Source of the DNA: Planctomycetales bacterium
Lineage (GTDB): Bacteria; Planctomycetota; SBBH01
DNA length: 11,962 bases
Assembly: GCA_005239795.1 (NCBI GenBank)
Contig: SBBH01000189.1
Location: 1-11,962, forward strand
Direction: 5' to 3'
Position numbers and translations under genes: made by a program. Under the pieces are notes generated by a model that made no database searches, was not told where the DNA came from, and saw only the letters and a list, made by a program, of their open reading frames with translations. This document shows, in pieces, positions 1 to 6,944 of this stretch (its first letter is position 1; each line of letters opens with the position of its first letter).

Positions 1-1598
1 CCGCCAAGCCCCAAAGCGGCGAGCGAACGACGCTCTCGGGCGTCCCCTTAAAACCGGTCTACACGCCGGAAGACCTGGCCGGGTTCTCTCCCGGCGAGAA
101 GCTCGGCCTCCCGGGTGCCTACCCTTTCACGCGCGGCGTCTATCCCACGATGTACCGGGAGCGGCTCTGGACGATGCGCCAGTTCGCCGGGTTCGGGAAC
201 GCCGCGGACACCAACAAGCGCTTCAAATACCTCCTGGGGATCGGGCAGACGGGGCTTTCGACCGCCTTCGACTTCCCGACGCTCCTGGGGTACGACTCCG
301 ACTCCCCCCGCGCCAAAGGAGAAGTGGGCCGCTGCGGCGTCGCGATCGATTCCCTCGCCGATATGGAAAGGCTCTTTGACGGGATCCCCTTGGGCGAAGT
401 CTCAACCTCGATGACGATCAACGCGCCGGCGGCGATCCTCCTTTCCTTCTATATCGGCGTCGCCGAGAAACAGAGGGTGGCACGTAAGCTCCTGCGCGGC
501 ACCACACAGAACGATCTCTTGAAAGAGTTCCACGCCCAGAACACCTGGATCTACCCGCCGGAGCCCTCCCTGCGGATCGTGACCGACATCATCGAATATT
601 GCACCCGGCATGTCCCCAAATGGAACACGATCTCGATCTCTGGGTACCACATCCGCGAGGCGGGCTCGACTGCCGCGCAGGAGCTGGCGTTTACGCTCGC
701 CGACGGGTTCGAATATGTGCGCCGCGGCATTGCGCGGGGCCTGGACGTCGACGCCTTCGCGCCGCGGTTGTCATTTTTCTTTGACGCCCACGTGGACTTT
801 TTCGAGGAGATCGCCAAATTCCGCGCGGCGCGGCGGATATGGGCCCGCGAGATGAAAACTCGCTTCAAAGCGAAAAGCGCCGAGTCCCAGCGCCTGCGTT
901 TTCATACGCAGACGGCCGGGGTGTCGCTCACCGCCCAACAGCCGGAGAACAACATCGTCCGCACGACGATCGAGGCGATGGCGGGGGTCCTGGGCGGGAC
1001 GCAGTCCCTGCACACGAACGCCATGGACGAGACCCTGGCCCTCCCCACCGAGAAATCGGTCCAGATCGCGCTCCGGACCCAGCAGATCCTCGCGTTTGAA
1101 TCCGGCGTCTCGAATGTGATCGACCCCTTGGCCGGCTCCTATTTTCTCGAGGCCTTGACGGACGAGCTCGAGGCCCAGGCGTACGACTATTTCCGCCGGA
1201 TCGATGAGCAAGGGGGGATGATGCGCGCGATCGAGACGAACTTCATACGCAAGGAGATCGCCAGGTCCGCCCGGCAGTTCCAGCGGGACGTCGAGTCGGG
1301 CGCGCGCAAGGTCGTCGGCGTCAACTGCCTCCAGAACAGGGAGGAAGAGGCCATCCCCCTCCTCAAGATCGATCCCAAGATCGAGGAGGCGCAGGCGGCC
1401 AGGCTCGCGAAACTGCGCAAAACCCGCCCCCGCGGGAAGGTCGAGAAAGCCTTAAGCGCCCTCTCTCGCGCGGCCGAAGGCCGGGAAAATCTCTTTCCTT
1501 TTATCCTCGACGCGGCCCGCGCCTACGGCACCGAGGGGGAGATCATTGCCGCGATGGAGAAGGTGTTCGGGCGTTACAAGGAACCTGTGTTCGTTTAG
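1..1598 (+). CDS. icmA: Isobutyryl-CoA mutase large subunit, 5'-truncated by window edge
   Basis: This is a coenzyme-B12-dependent acyl-CoA mutase large (catalytic) subunit that rearranges the carbon skeleton of a short acyl-CoA in the cytoplasm. The frame is open from base 3 and no start is visible; the ATG at 150 is internal, because the 49 residues before it already match the family (for example SGVPLKPVYTPEDL and YPFTRGVYPT). The substrate-binding barrel is present, with GYH, RFHTQTAG and HTNAMDE. Counting from the Met at 150, Phe12, Gln120, Gln130 and His167 have exactly the spacing of Tyr89, Gln197, Arg207 and His244 in Propionibacterium methylmalonyl-CoA mutase. Phe and Gln at the Tyr89 and Arg207 sites are the isobutyryl-CoA mutase pair. 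The stretch FFFDAHVDFFEEIAKFRAA also resembles IcmA as I remember it. The protein ends in EPVFV without a B12-binding domain, so it should need a separate small subunit, which is not in view. A generic methylmalonyl-CoA mutase annotation is the main alternative. Confidence 0.85.
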   Translation, partial: AKPQSGERTTLSGVPLKPVYTPEDLAGFSPGEKLGLPGAYPFTRGVYPTMYRERLWTMRQFAGFGNAADTNKRFKYLLGIGQTGLSTAFDFPTLLGYDSDSPRAKGEVGRCGVAIDSLADMERLFDGIPLGEVSTSMTINAPAAILLSFYIGVAEKQRVARKLLRGTTQNDLLKEFHAQNTWIYPPEPSLRIVTDIIEYCTRHVPKWNTISISGYHIREAGSTAAQELAFTLADGFEYVRRGIARGLDVDAFAPRLSFFFDAHVDFFEEIAKFRAARRIWAREMKTRFKAKSAESQRLRFHTQTAGVSLTAQQPENNIVRTTIEAMAGVLGGTQSLHTNAMDETLALPTEKSVQIALRTQQILAFESGVSNVIDPLAGSYFLEALTDELEAQAYDYFRRIDEQGGMMRAIETNFIRKEIARSARQFQRDVESGARKVVGVNCLQNREEEAIPLLKIDPKIEEAQAARLAKLRKTRPRGKVEKALSALSRAAEGRENLFPFILDAARAYGTEGEIIAAMEKVFGRYKEPVFV

Positions 1599-2097
1599 AG
1601 TACTGACTTCACTAAAGTCGAAGAGAGTACCGCCAGTGTAATCTCGGCACGCTCATTTACCAACACTGTACCAACGGATTTCAAGTATGTCCCGAGGGTT
1701 CTTCGAGATTCCAACGTGCAAAAACTCGTTGTCGGCAACCCCCCCACAATATGTTTTACAGCAACACGGATTCTGGCAAAAGTCCCCTCCACCGTGACTG
1801 TCCCCTTCCCCTCCATCACGGCCACGTGAAGAATACGTTTAAGAAAATTAGAGCCTGCATTAAGTCCGCTTACGCCCAACGCTTCGGCGTCTCCACCGAC
1901 TCTTCCTCTCACACTGCCCCACACATGTGCATTAAATTCCGGCCCTGGCATTCTGACGAGGCTCCCAACCCACTTCTTTACGCCAGGGGGACAACTGTTG
2001 TTGTGCACCAGGACGCCCGCCCCCCCCCACGACATAGGAGGGGACGCCGGCGATACGCAGGTTGTAGACCGGGCGGCCCTGGACCGGGCAACGAGAG
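1595..2097 (-). pseudogene. Remnant of a HINT-domain polymorphic toxin (Rhs-type C-terminus), frameshifted
   Basis: On the minus strand one frame reads GRPVYNLRIAGVPSYVVGG (about 2015-2075), and the next frame reads GAGVLVHNNSC (about 1990-2022). Joined, they give the typical end of a HINT (Hedgehog/intein-like) autoprocessing domain of polymorphic toxins, VYNL..Y.VG..GVLVHN. The break falls in nine consecutive C on the plus strand (2020-2028); one base fewer restores a single frame. After HNN (1997-2005) come 133 codons to a TAA at 1595-1597. This would be the toxin tip, which I cannot assign to a family. Only about the last 25-30 residues of HINT are recognisable. Upstream of about 2097 the frame stays open but looks unlike Rhs core. 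No start codon or immunity gene is apparent. G+C is near 50% over 1600-1980, well below the flanks. The TAA overlaps the mutase stop codon tail to tail. The upstream limit given is approximate. Confidence 0.65.
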
Positions 2098-2254
2098 ATG
2101 CTTCGGACCACAGATGCGGAAGGAGCGGCAGGACGCTGTTGCGCCGCTTCACCGAACGTCAGCACCGCCCAAACGATCCCCCACCATGGCGTCATGATGG
2201 AAGCCAATATAGCCTGCAGGGAGTTTCGAAAAAGAAAATATCTTGGAAATCCTG

Positions 2255-2284
2255 TCAACATTTTCGCGAGAAATGCGTTATATA
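2255..2284 (+). promoter_or_regulatory. Possible sigma-70-type promoter for the exporter operon
   Basis: The 260 bases between the toxin remnant and the adaptor start (2098-2358) hold no convincing gene, and 2225-2285 is clearly richer in A+T than the surroundings. Within it TCAACA (2255-2260, 4/6 to TTGACA) and TATATA (2279-2284, 4/6 to TATAAT) are 18 bases apart, about 75 bases before the adaptor ATG. This is a weak match supported mainly by position. Confidence 0.3.
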
Positions 2285-2358
2285 CCGGAAGCTGGCTCTC
2301 CAAAAACGCGAAGGAGCCACAAAATGCGAAGGCCGCACAAGCTAGAAAGGACGATGCG

Positions 2359-3837
2359 ATGAAGAAAGATCTCTCCCTGTGTCTCGTCCTGGCGGCGCTC
2401 ACCCTCCTCTCCCCCCTCTCTCCGGGGAGGGCCGCTCCCCAGGTCACGCTCCAACGCCTCACGGCTCCGGTCGAGCAAAAAGACCTCCCGATCGATATCG
2501 AACTCACGGGGGTCTTCAAGGCTGAGGACAAGTCCGAGATCTCGGTCGAGCCGGAAGAATTCTCGGGGTCCCTCATCGTCATGAAACTGGCCGCCGAGGG
2601 GTCGGCCGTCAAGGAGGGGGATCTTCTTCTGAAGCTCGACAAACGGGACATCCAGAAGGCAATCTCGTCGGCCGAGGGAGCGATTGACGAGGCGCGCCTC
2701 AAATACAACAAAATGAAAGCGGAACACGAGGCGTTCGCCGTTGAGCGCAAAACCAACTTCGACAAGATGCAAAAGGAACTGGACCTTGCCCAGCGCCGTC
2801 AGGAAGCGGTCCGGAGGGACATCGCCTTCAAGATCGAGGAACAAGAGAAGGAAATCCGCCAGGGCGAGAACAGCCTCAAGGACGGCGCCGTCAACCTCGA
2901 GCAACTCAAAGAGCTCTACGGAAAAAAGGAACTGCACACCGCAACGGAGAACATCCTGGTCGAGCGGGAGGAGCGGAATTTCGCCGAGATGAAACTGGCC
3001 CACGAGGTCAAACGCCGGAAAATCGCGCACGCGCGGGAGTTCGAGTTCCCCATAGAGCAGTCCAAGGCCGACATGGAAGTCGCGCAGAAAGAGGCGGAGC
3101 TCAAAAAGCTTCAAATCCAGATCGAGTCGATGCAGGCGGAAAAGGATGCCCAAGTGACCAAGGCCGAGCGGGAACTCAAGAGCGCCGAGGAAAAGAAAGC
3201 GGCCCTCGAGCAGGATCTCGAGAAGTGCACCGTGAAATCTCCCCGTGCTGGGATCCTTTTTTATGGGGAGACCGGCGAGAAGAACACGGGCCCTATTGTT
3301 TTCAAGAATACCCAGGGAGAGCTCCGCGTGGGCGGCCGCATCACGACGCACCAGATCCTCCTCACGGTCGCCTCGATGGAGAACCTCTCCGTGAACTTGA
3401 AGGTGCTGGAAAACGACATCCAGCACATCAAGCCGGGCCTGCCCGTGACGATCCGCCCCGATGCCTTCCCCGACCTCGCGATCCAGGGACAGGTCAAGGA
3501 GGTGGGACAGGTCGCCACACGCGGCAACAATTTCTTCGATGAAACGCGCGATTTCTCCGTGACCGCCACCTACGAGGGGCGCTATCCGCAGCTCCGGGCC
3601 GGTATGAACTGCCGCGTCACGGTCCACGCCGACAAGGTCGAAAACGCCCTGCAGGTGCCGGTCCTGGCGGTCTTCGACGAGGGGGGGAAGCTCTTCTGCT
3701 ATGCCCAAGAGGGGGGAGGGGGAAAACCCATCAAACGCGAGGTGAAGACCGGCCCCACGAACGGCAAGGCGGTCCAGATCCTGGAAGGGCTCAAAACCGG
3801 CGAGACGGTCCTTCTCTACGATCCCTTCCGGGAGTAA
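2359..3837 (+). CDS. Periplasmic adaptor (membrane fusion protein) of a MacAB-like ABC exporter
   Basis: A 492-residue HlyD/MacA-type adaptor that should bridge an inner-membrane ABC permease and an outer-membrane channel. The ATG at 2359 is chosen because AAAGGA lies 7 bases upstream and the protein then opens with a signal peptide (MKK, then a hydrophobic core of about residues 7-20, with SPGRAA before the likely cleavage); the in-frame extension back to 2098 has no such features. Residues about 40-98 form the first barrel and lipoyl half (MKLAAEGSAVKEGDLLLKLD). Residues about 100-290 are a highly charged Glu/Lys-rich coiled coil, and KCTVKSPRAGIL (290-300) is the second lipoyl half. Residues about 330-492 form the beta-barrel and membrane-proximal domains (LQVPVLAV, LEGLKTGETVLL). 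The hairpin, with arms of roughly 90 residues, is much longer than in MacA. The turn near 185-200 resembles the channel-contacting tip but lacks the usual Arg. First gene of a five-gene operon. The family is clear; the substrate is unknown. Confidence 0.88.
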   Translation: MKKDLSLCLVLAALTLLSPLSPGRAAPQVTLQRLTAPVEQKDLPIDIELTGVFKAEDKSEISVEPEEFSGSLIVMKLAAEGSAVKEGDLLLKLDKRDIQKAISSAEGAIDEARLKYNKMKAEHEAFAVERKTNFDKMQKELDLAQRRQEAVRRDIAFKIEEQEKEIRQGENSLKDGAVNLEQLKELYGKKELHTATENILVEREERNFAEMKLAHEVKRRKIAHAREFEFPIEQSKADMEVAQKEAELKKLQIQIESMQAEKDAQVTKAERELKSAEEKKAALEQDLEKCTVKSPRAGILFYGETGEKNTGPIVFKNTQGELRVGGRITTHQILLTVASMENLSVNLKVLENDIQHIKPGLPVTIRPDAFPDLAIQGQVKEVGQVATRGNNFFDETRDFSVTATYEGRYPQLRAGMNCRVTVHADKVENALQVPVLAVFDEGGKLFCYAQEGGGGKPIKREVKTGPTNGKAVQILEGLKTGETVLLYDPFRE

Positions 3838-3845
3838 GGCCCCCC

Positions 3846-4520
3846 ATGCCCCCCTCCCTCATTGAAGTCGAATCGATCCGCAAGGAATACCCGATGCCCG
3901 GCGGGGCCGTGCAGGCGCTCCGGAGCGTGACGCTCGCATTCGAAGCCGGGGAGCTCGTCTCAATCGTCGGCGCCTCGGGGTCCGGGAAATCGACGCTTCT
4001 CTACCTCCTGGGGCTCCTCGTGACCCCCACGGAGGGGGTCTACCGCTACGGCGGCCGCGAGGTCCAGGCGCTCTCCGATGCCGAGCGCTCGCGCCTGCGG
4101 GGGCGCCAGATCGGCTTCATCTTCCAGTCGTTCCATCTGGTGCCCCAGCTCTCGGTCCTGCAGAATGTGCTCCTTTCCGCCCGCTACGCCGGAAACGGCA
4201 ACGGGAAAACTGGCGGACGGGCCCGCGAGCTCCTGGAGCGCGTGGGGCTCGCAAAGCGCCTGACGCACCGCCCCGCAGAGCTCTCAAGCGGCGAGATGCA
4301 GAGGACCGCCATCGCGCGAGCCCTCCTCATGGACCCGCAGGTGATCCTGGCAGACGAGCCGACGGGGAACCTCGACGAGAAAACGGGCGCTGAGGTGATC
4401 GCGCTCCTCGAGGAATTCCATCAGGAGGGAAAAACCGTGATCATCGTGACGCACAACCTGAAACTGGCCGAGCGGACACGCCGCAAAATCACGATCGCCA
4501 ACGGCGAGGTGGCCTCATGA
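3846..4520 (+). CDS. ABC transporter ATP-binding protein (MacB/LolD type)
   Basis: A 224-residue cytoplasmic ATPase that powers the permease encoded next. All ABC motifs are present: Walker A GASGSGKST (42-50), Q-loop Gln94 in FIFQSFHLVPQ, a signature reading LSSGEMQ (146-152) instead of LSGGQ, Walker B VILADEP with catalytic Glu171, D-loop NLDE, and switch His203 in VTHN. Length and the LADEPTGNLD wording are typical of the MacB/LolD subfamily, which works by mechanotransmission and not by carrying substrate through the membrane. GGAG (3831-3834) lies 11 bases before the ATG, which is 8 bases after the adaptor stop. The 3' end overlaps the permease start as ATGA, which suggests translational coupling. 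In MacB the ATPase and permease are one polypeptide; here they are split, as in LolCDE and many related exporters. Confidence 0.93.
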   Translation: MPPSLIEVESIRKEYPMPGGAVQALRSVTLAFEAGELVSIVGASGSGKSTLLYLLGLLVTPTEGVYRYGGREVQALSDAERSRLRGRQIGFIFQSFHLVPQLSVLQNVLLSARYAGNGNGKTGGRARELLERVGLAKRLTHRPAELSSGEMQRTAIARALLMDPQVILADEPTGNLDEKTGAEVIALLEEFHQEGKTVIIVTHNLKLAERTRRKITIANGEVAS

Positions 4521-5791
4521 GCCACATCACCTCTTGGCGAGAGGCGTTCCTCAACCTTCTCCTGCACAAGGCGCGCTCGACCCTGGCGATCCTGGGGATC
4601 GTCTTCGGCGTCGCCTCCGTGATCTGCATGCTCTCCGTGAGCGAGGTGGCCCGCCGCGACGCCGTCTCCCGCATCGAACGGATGGGCTTGAAAAACATCA
4701 TTCTCGACAGCGTAAAACCCTCCAAGATCCGTCAAAAGGAGGAAAACCAGGGCGGCGAGGAGTCGAGCGGCGTCGCCCAGTACGGCCTCACGCGCGAGGA
4801 TGTCAAGCTCCTGGCGGCCACCCTCCCGGTGATCGAGAAGATCCTTCCGATCCGCATGGTCTGGAAAGAGGTCTTCGGAGGACTCAAAAAAACCGAGGTG
4901 GGGGTCCTGGCCACGACGTCCGACTATCCTGCGGTGATGGAGCATGCCGTGCGGCACGGCCGTTTCCTGGCCCCCTTAGACGAGATCCACGCCCAGCCGG
5001 TCTGCGTCTTAGGCCATGACGCCGCGCAGACGCTTTTCCCCCTGGCCGATCCCCTGGACCGGTTCGTCACGATCGGCGGGGCCCCCTTCCGCGTCGTGGG
5101 CGTCATGATGCGCAAGGGGCAGAGCGGCTCCGGAGAGGATTTCGCCAACCCCGACCAGTCCGCTTTTATTCCTTTGGCGACCTCCTTCGCCCGCTTCGGC
5201 GCGTACCAGGTCCGAAACAGCGACGACACCTTCGAGGGGACGAAACTCGAGGTGAACCGCGCAGTCCTTCAGATGGCCGACACCTCGATCCTGGGCCCCA
5301 CCGCCCAGGCGGCACGCAACCTCATGGAAAAGCGCCACCGCCAGAAAGATGTCCAGGTCACGATCCCCTTCCATCTGTTGGCGGAACACCAGCGGACCGA
5401 GCGGATCTTCCTCTGGGTGATGGGGTCTCTGGCGGCGGTGTCGCTCCTGGTGGGCGGGATCGGGATCATGAACATCATGCTTGCCAACATCGCCGAGCGC
5501 CGCTCGGAGGTGGGGTTGCGCCGGGCCCTGGGGGCCACGCGCGGCGATATCCTGAGGCTCTTCCTCGCCGAAAGCACGCTTCTCTGCACCCTCGGGGGAC
5601 TTTTAGGGCTGGCTGTCGGCGTAGGCCTAGCCTTAGGGGTGGGAAACCTCGCTGGCTGGGCCGTGGCATTTAAGCCGATCGCCTTCCCATTGGGGCTCGG
5701 CGTGGCGGTCCTGGCGGGGCTCGTTTTCGGGACGCTTCCGGCGCGCCAGGCCGCCCGGCAGGATCCGGTGCTCGCCTTGAGGTCGGAATGA
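4517..5791 (+). CDS. MacB/FtsX-type ABC transporter permease
   Basis: A 424-residue inner-membrane permease with the four-helix MacB layout. The first membrane segment is at about residues 21-43 (STLAILGIVFGVASVICMLS). A large periplasmic domain spans about 45-295, followed by membrane segments near 298-323, 350-376 and 390-410. The hallmark linker GGIGIMNIMLANIAERRSEV and then GLRRALGAT is at 313-341, and the end reads PARQAARQDPVLALRSE, as in MacB and LolC/E. The ATG overlaps the ATPase TGA by four bases, and its own TGA overlaps the next start the same way. Members move lipoproteins, peptides, macrolides or signal molecules with a periplasmic adaptor; the substrate cannot be read from the sequence. 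A Gln/Glu-rich insert (about 72-85, KEENQGGEESSG) early in the periplasmic domain may be flexible. Confidence 0.92.
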   Translation: MSHITSWREAFLNLLLHKARSTLAILGIVFGVASVICMLSVSEVARRDAVSRIERMGLKNIILDSVKPSKIRQKEENQGGEESSGVAQYGLTREDVKLLAATLPVIEKILPIRMVWKEVFGGLKKTEVGVLATTSDYPAVMEHAVRHGRFLAPLDEIHAQPVCVLGHDAAQTLFPLADPLDRFVTIGGAPFRVVGVMMRKGQSGSGEDFANPDQSAFIPLATSFARFGAYQVRNSDDTFEGTKLEVNRAVLQMADTSILGPTAQAARNLMEKRHRQKDVQVTIPFHLLAEHQRTERIFLWVMGSLAAVSLLVGGIGIMNIMLANIAERRSEVGLRRALGATRGDILRLFLAESTLLCTLGGLLGLAVGVGLALGVGNLAGWAVAFKPIAFPLGLGVAVLAGLVFGTLPARQAARQDPVLALRSE

Positions 5792-6933
5792 ACCCCAAGA
5801 TGAGCGGCCTCATCGGTCTCGCCTGTGTTGTCTCAACAGCCCTGCAGGCCGGAGTTGCGCCCGCGGCCCCTTCCGCCACCCAGGCGCGCGTGTCGCTCGA
5901 TCGCGGCCTCGCCTTCCTCCTGGCGGCCCAGAACCCCGACGGCTCCTGGGGATCGCCCGATCCGGTCCAATGCCAGTTCTCCATTCTCGGCTGGGGGCAT
6001 GACAACCCCGGCTCGCACCACGGCGTCATAAACAGCGTCACGGCGATCTCCGCCAAGGCGCTCCTCTTGGCCCCCGACAGGACGCCGGCCCAAACCGAAG
6101 CGGTCCGGAAGGGGACCCGCTACCTTCTCGATCGCTGGAAAGTCGGCTACACCCAGAGCTATCAACCTGACGCCTGGAGCTACGCCTACACCCTCGACTT
6201 TCTTGTGGCCCTGGACCGGAACCCCTTGGGCGCCCCTTTTGCGAAGGAAATCCGCGAGGTGATCCCGCGCCTCTTCCAAGGACTGATCTCCACTCGGATG
6301 AACGACGGCGGATGGGCGTACTATACGGGTCCGGCGGGGATGGGCGCATCGGACGGCGCAAGCTTCACGACCGGCACGGTCTTGGTGGCCCTGGCGCGTG
6401 CGAAGGGCGCTGGGTTTGCCGTCCCGCCGGGGCTCCTGGAGGACGCCGCGCGGTTTCTGGAATACATGAGATACCCAGACGGGAGCTACGCCTATACGGC
6501 GCAACATCGAGTAAGCCTCAAGTCCCTTGTGCAGAACCTTGGAGGCTCCGCGCGCACGCAGGCGGCTAATGTCGCGCTCTTCGAAGCCGGGCGGAATCTC
6601 ACGGCCGCGGATCTCGAGGCGGGGCTCGATTATTTTCTCGTGACGCTTCCCTACCTCGAGGCGGGCCGCAAGCGGATCACCCCGCACAAGGATGCCCCTC
6701 ACAACATCTCCGGGTATTTCTTCTTTTACGGTTACCACTACGCCGCCGAGGCGGCAACACACCTGGGCCAGGCCGATCAGGAGCGTTTCTGGAAGGCGAT
6801 CGTCGGCGACATCTTGAGGACCCAGGAGAAAAATGGCTGTTGGTGGGACACGATGTGCTACGACTATGGCGATAAATGGGGGACCGCTTTTGCCCTTTTA
6901 GCCCTGGAGCGGTTCTTGGAAACCCAAAAATAA
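5788..6933 (+). CDS. Secreted alpha/alpha-toroid (prenyltransferase/squalene-cyclase repeat) protein
   Basis: A 381-residue protein with a probable signal peptide (hydrophobic about residues 6-22, then APAAPSA). It has repeated QW-like motifs: QNPDGSWG (48-55), NDGGWAYY (172-179), YPDGSYAY (229-236) and QEKNGCWWD (346-354). Each is followed or preceded by helices such as TTGTVLVALARAK and GTAFALLALERFL. This is the alpha/alpha toroid of terpenoid cyclases and protein prenyltransferases. I see no DXDD motif of squalene-hopene cyclases, and the length is about 60% of such enzymes, so cyclase activity is unlikely; binding or scaffolding is the better guess. The final WDTMCYDYGDKWG is rich in aromatic and acidic residues and contains the second Cys of a pair (Cys351, Cys357) that could form a disulfide. 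The ATG overlaps the permease stop as ATGA, which ties it to the exporter. Exported members of this repeat family of unknown role are, to my knowledge, common in Planctomycetes. Confidence 0.82.
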   Translation: MNPKMSGLIGLACVVSTALQAGVAPAAPSATQARVSLDRGLAFLLAAQNPDGSWGSPDPVQCQFSILGWGHDNPGSHHGVINSVTAISAKALLLAPDRTPAQTEAVRKGTRYLLDRWKVGYTQSYQPDAWSYAYTLDFLVALDRNPLGAPFAKEIREVIPRLFQGLISTRMNDGGWAYYTGPAGMGASDGASFTTGTVLVALARAKGAGFAVPPGLLEDAARFLEYMRYPDGSYAYTAQHRVSLKSLVQNLGGSARTQAANVALFEAGRNLTAADLEAGLDYFLVTLPYLEAGRKRITPHKDAPHNISGYFFFYGYHYAAEAATHLGQADQERFWKAIVGDILRTQEKNGCWWDTMCYDYGDKWGTAFALLALERFLETQK

Positions 6934-6944
6934 GGAGTCCCACC

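Noticed and set aside
771..1211. 146-residue minus-strand frame inside the mutase gene
   Set aside because: Shadow of a strongly conserved coding region; no independent motif or start signal.
1..1598. Methylmalonyl-CoA mutase (mutB/mcmA1)
   Set aside because: Both substrate-selecting positions have the isobutyryl-CoA mutase residues Phe and Gln in gap-free register; retained only as the alternative.
1605..1619. Short inverted repeat after the mutase stop as a terminator
   Set aside because: The stem is only 5 base pairs (GACTT/AAGTC) with no T tract in either direction.
2098..2358. In-frame upstream extension of the adaptor gene to an ATG at 2098
   Set aside because: It places 87 residues of unstructured sequence before a clear signal peptide and overlaps the toxin remnant; the ATG at 2359 has a good ribosome binding site.
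1932..2765. Whole 277-residue minus-strand frame as a gene
   Set aside because: Only its last part (below about 2097) resembles HINT; most of the rest is opposite the adaptor gene and looks random.
2278..3708. 476-residue minus-strand open frame opposite the adaptor
   Set aside because: Its composition mirrors the Glu/Lys-rich coiled coil on the other strand (Leu/Phe/Arg-rich) and no motif is visible; it is an antisense shadow in high-GC DNA.
5788..6933. Squalene-hopene cyclase
   Set aside because: Too short, exported, and without a DXDD motif; only the repeat fold is supported.
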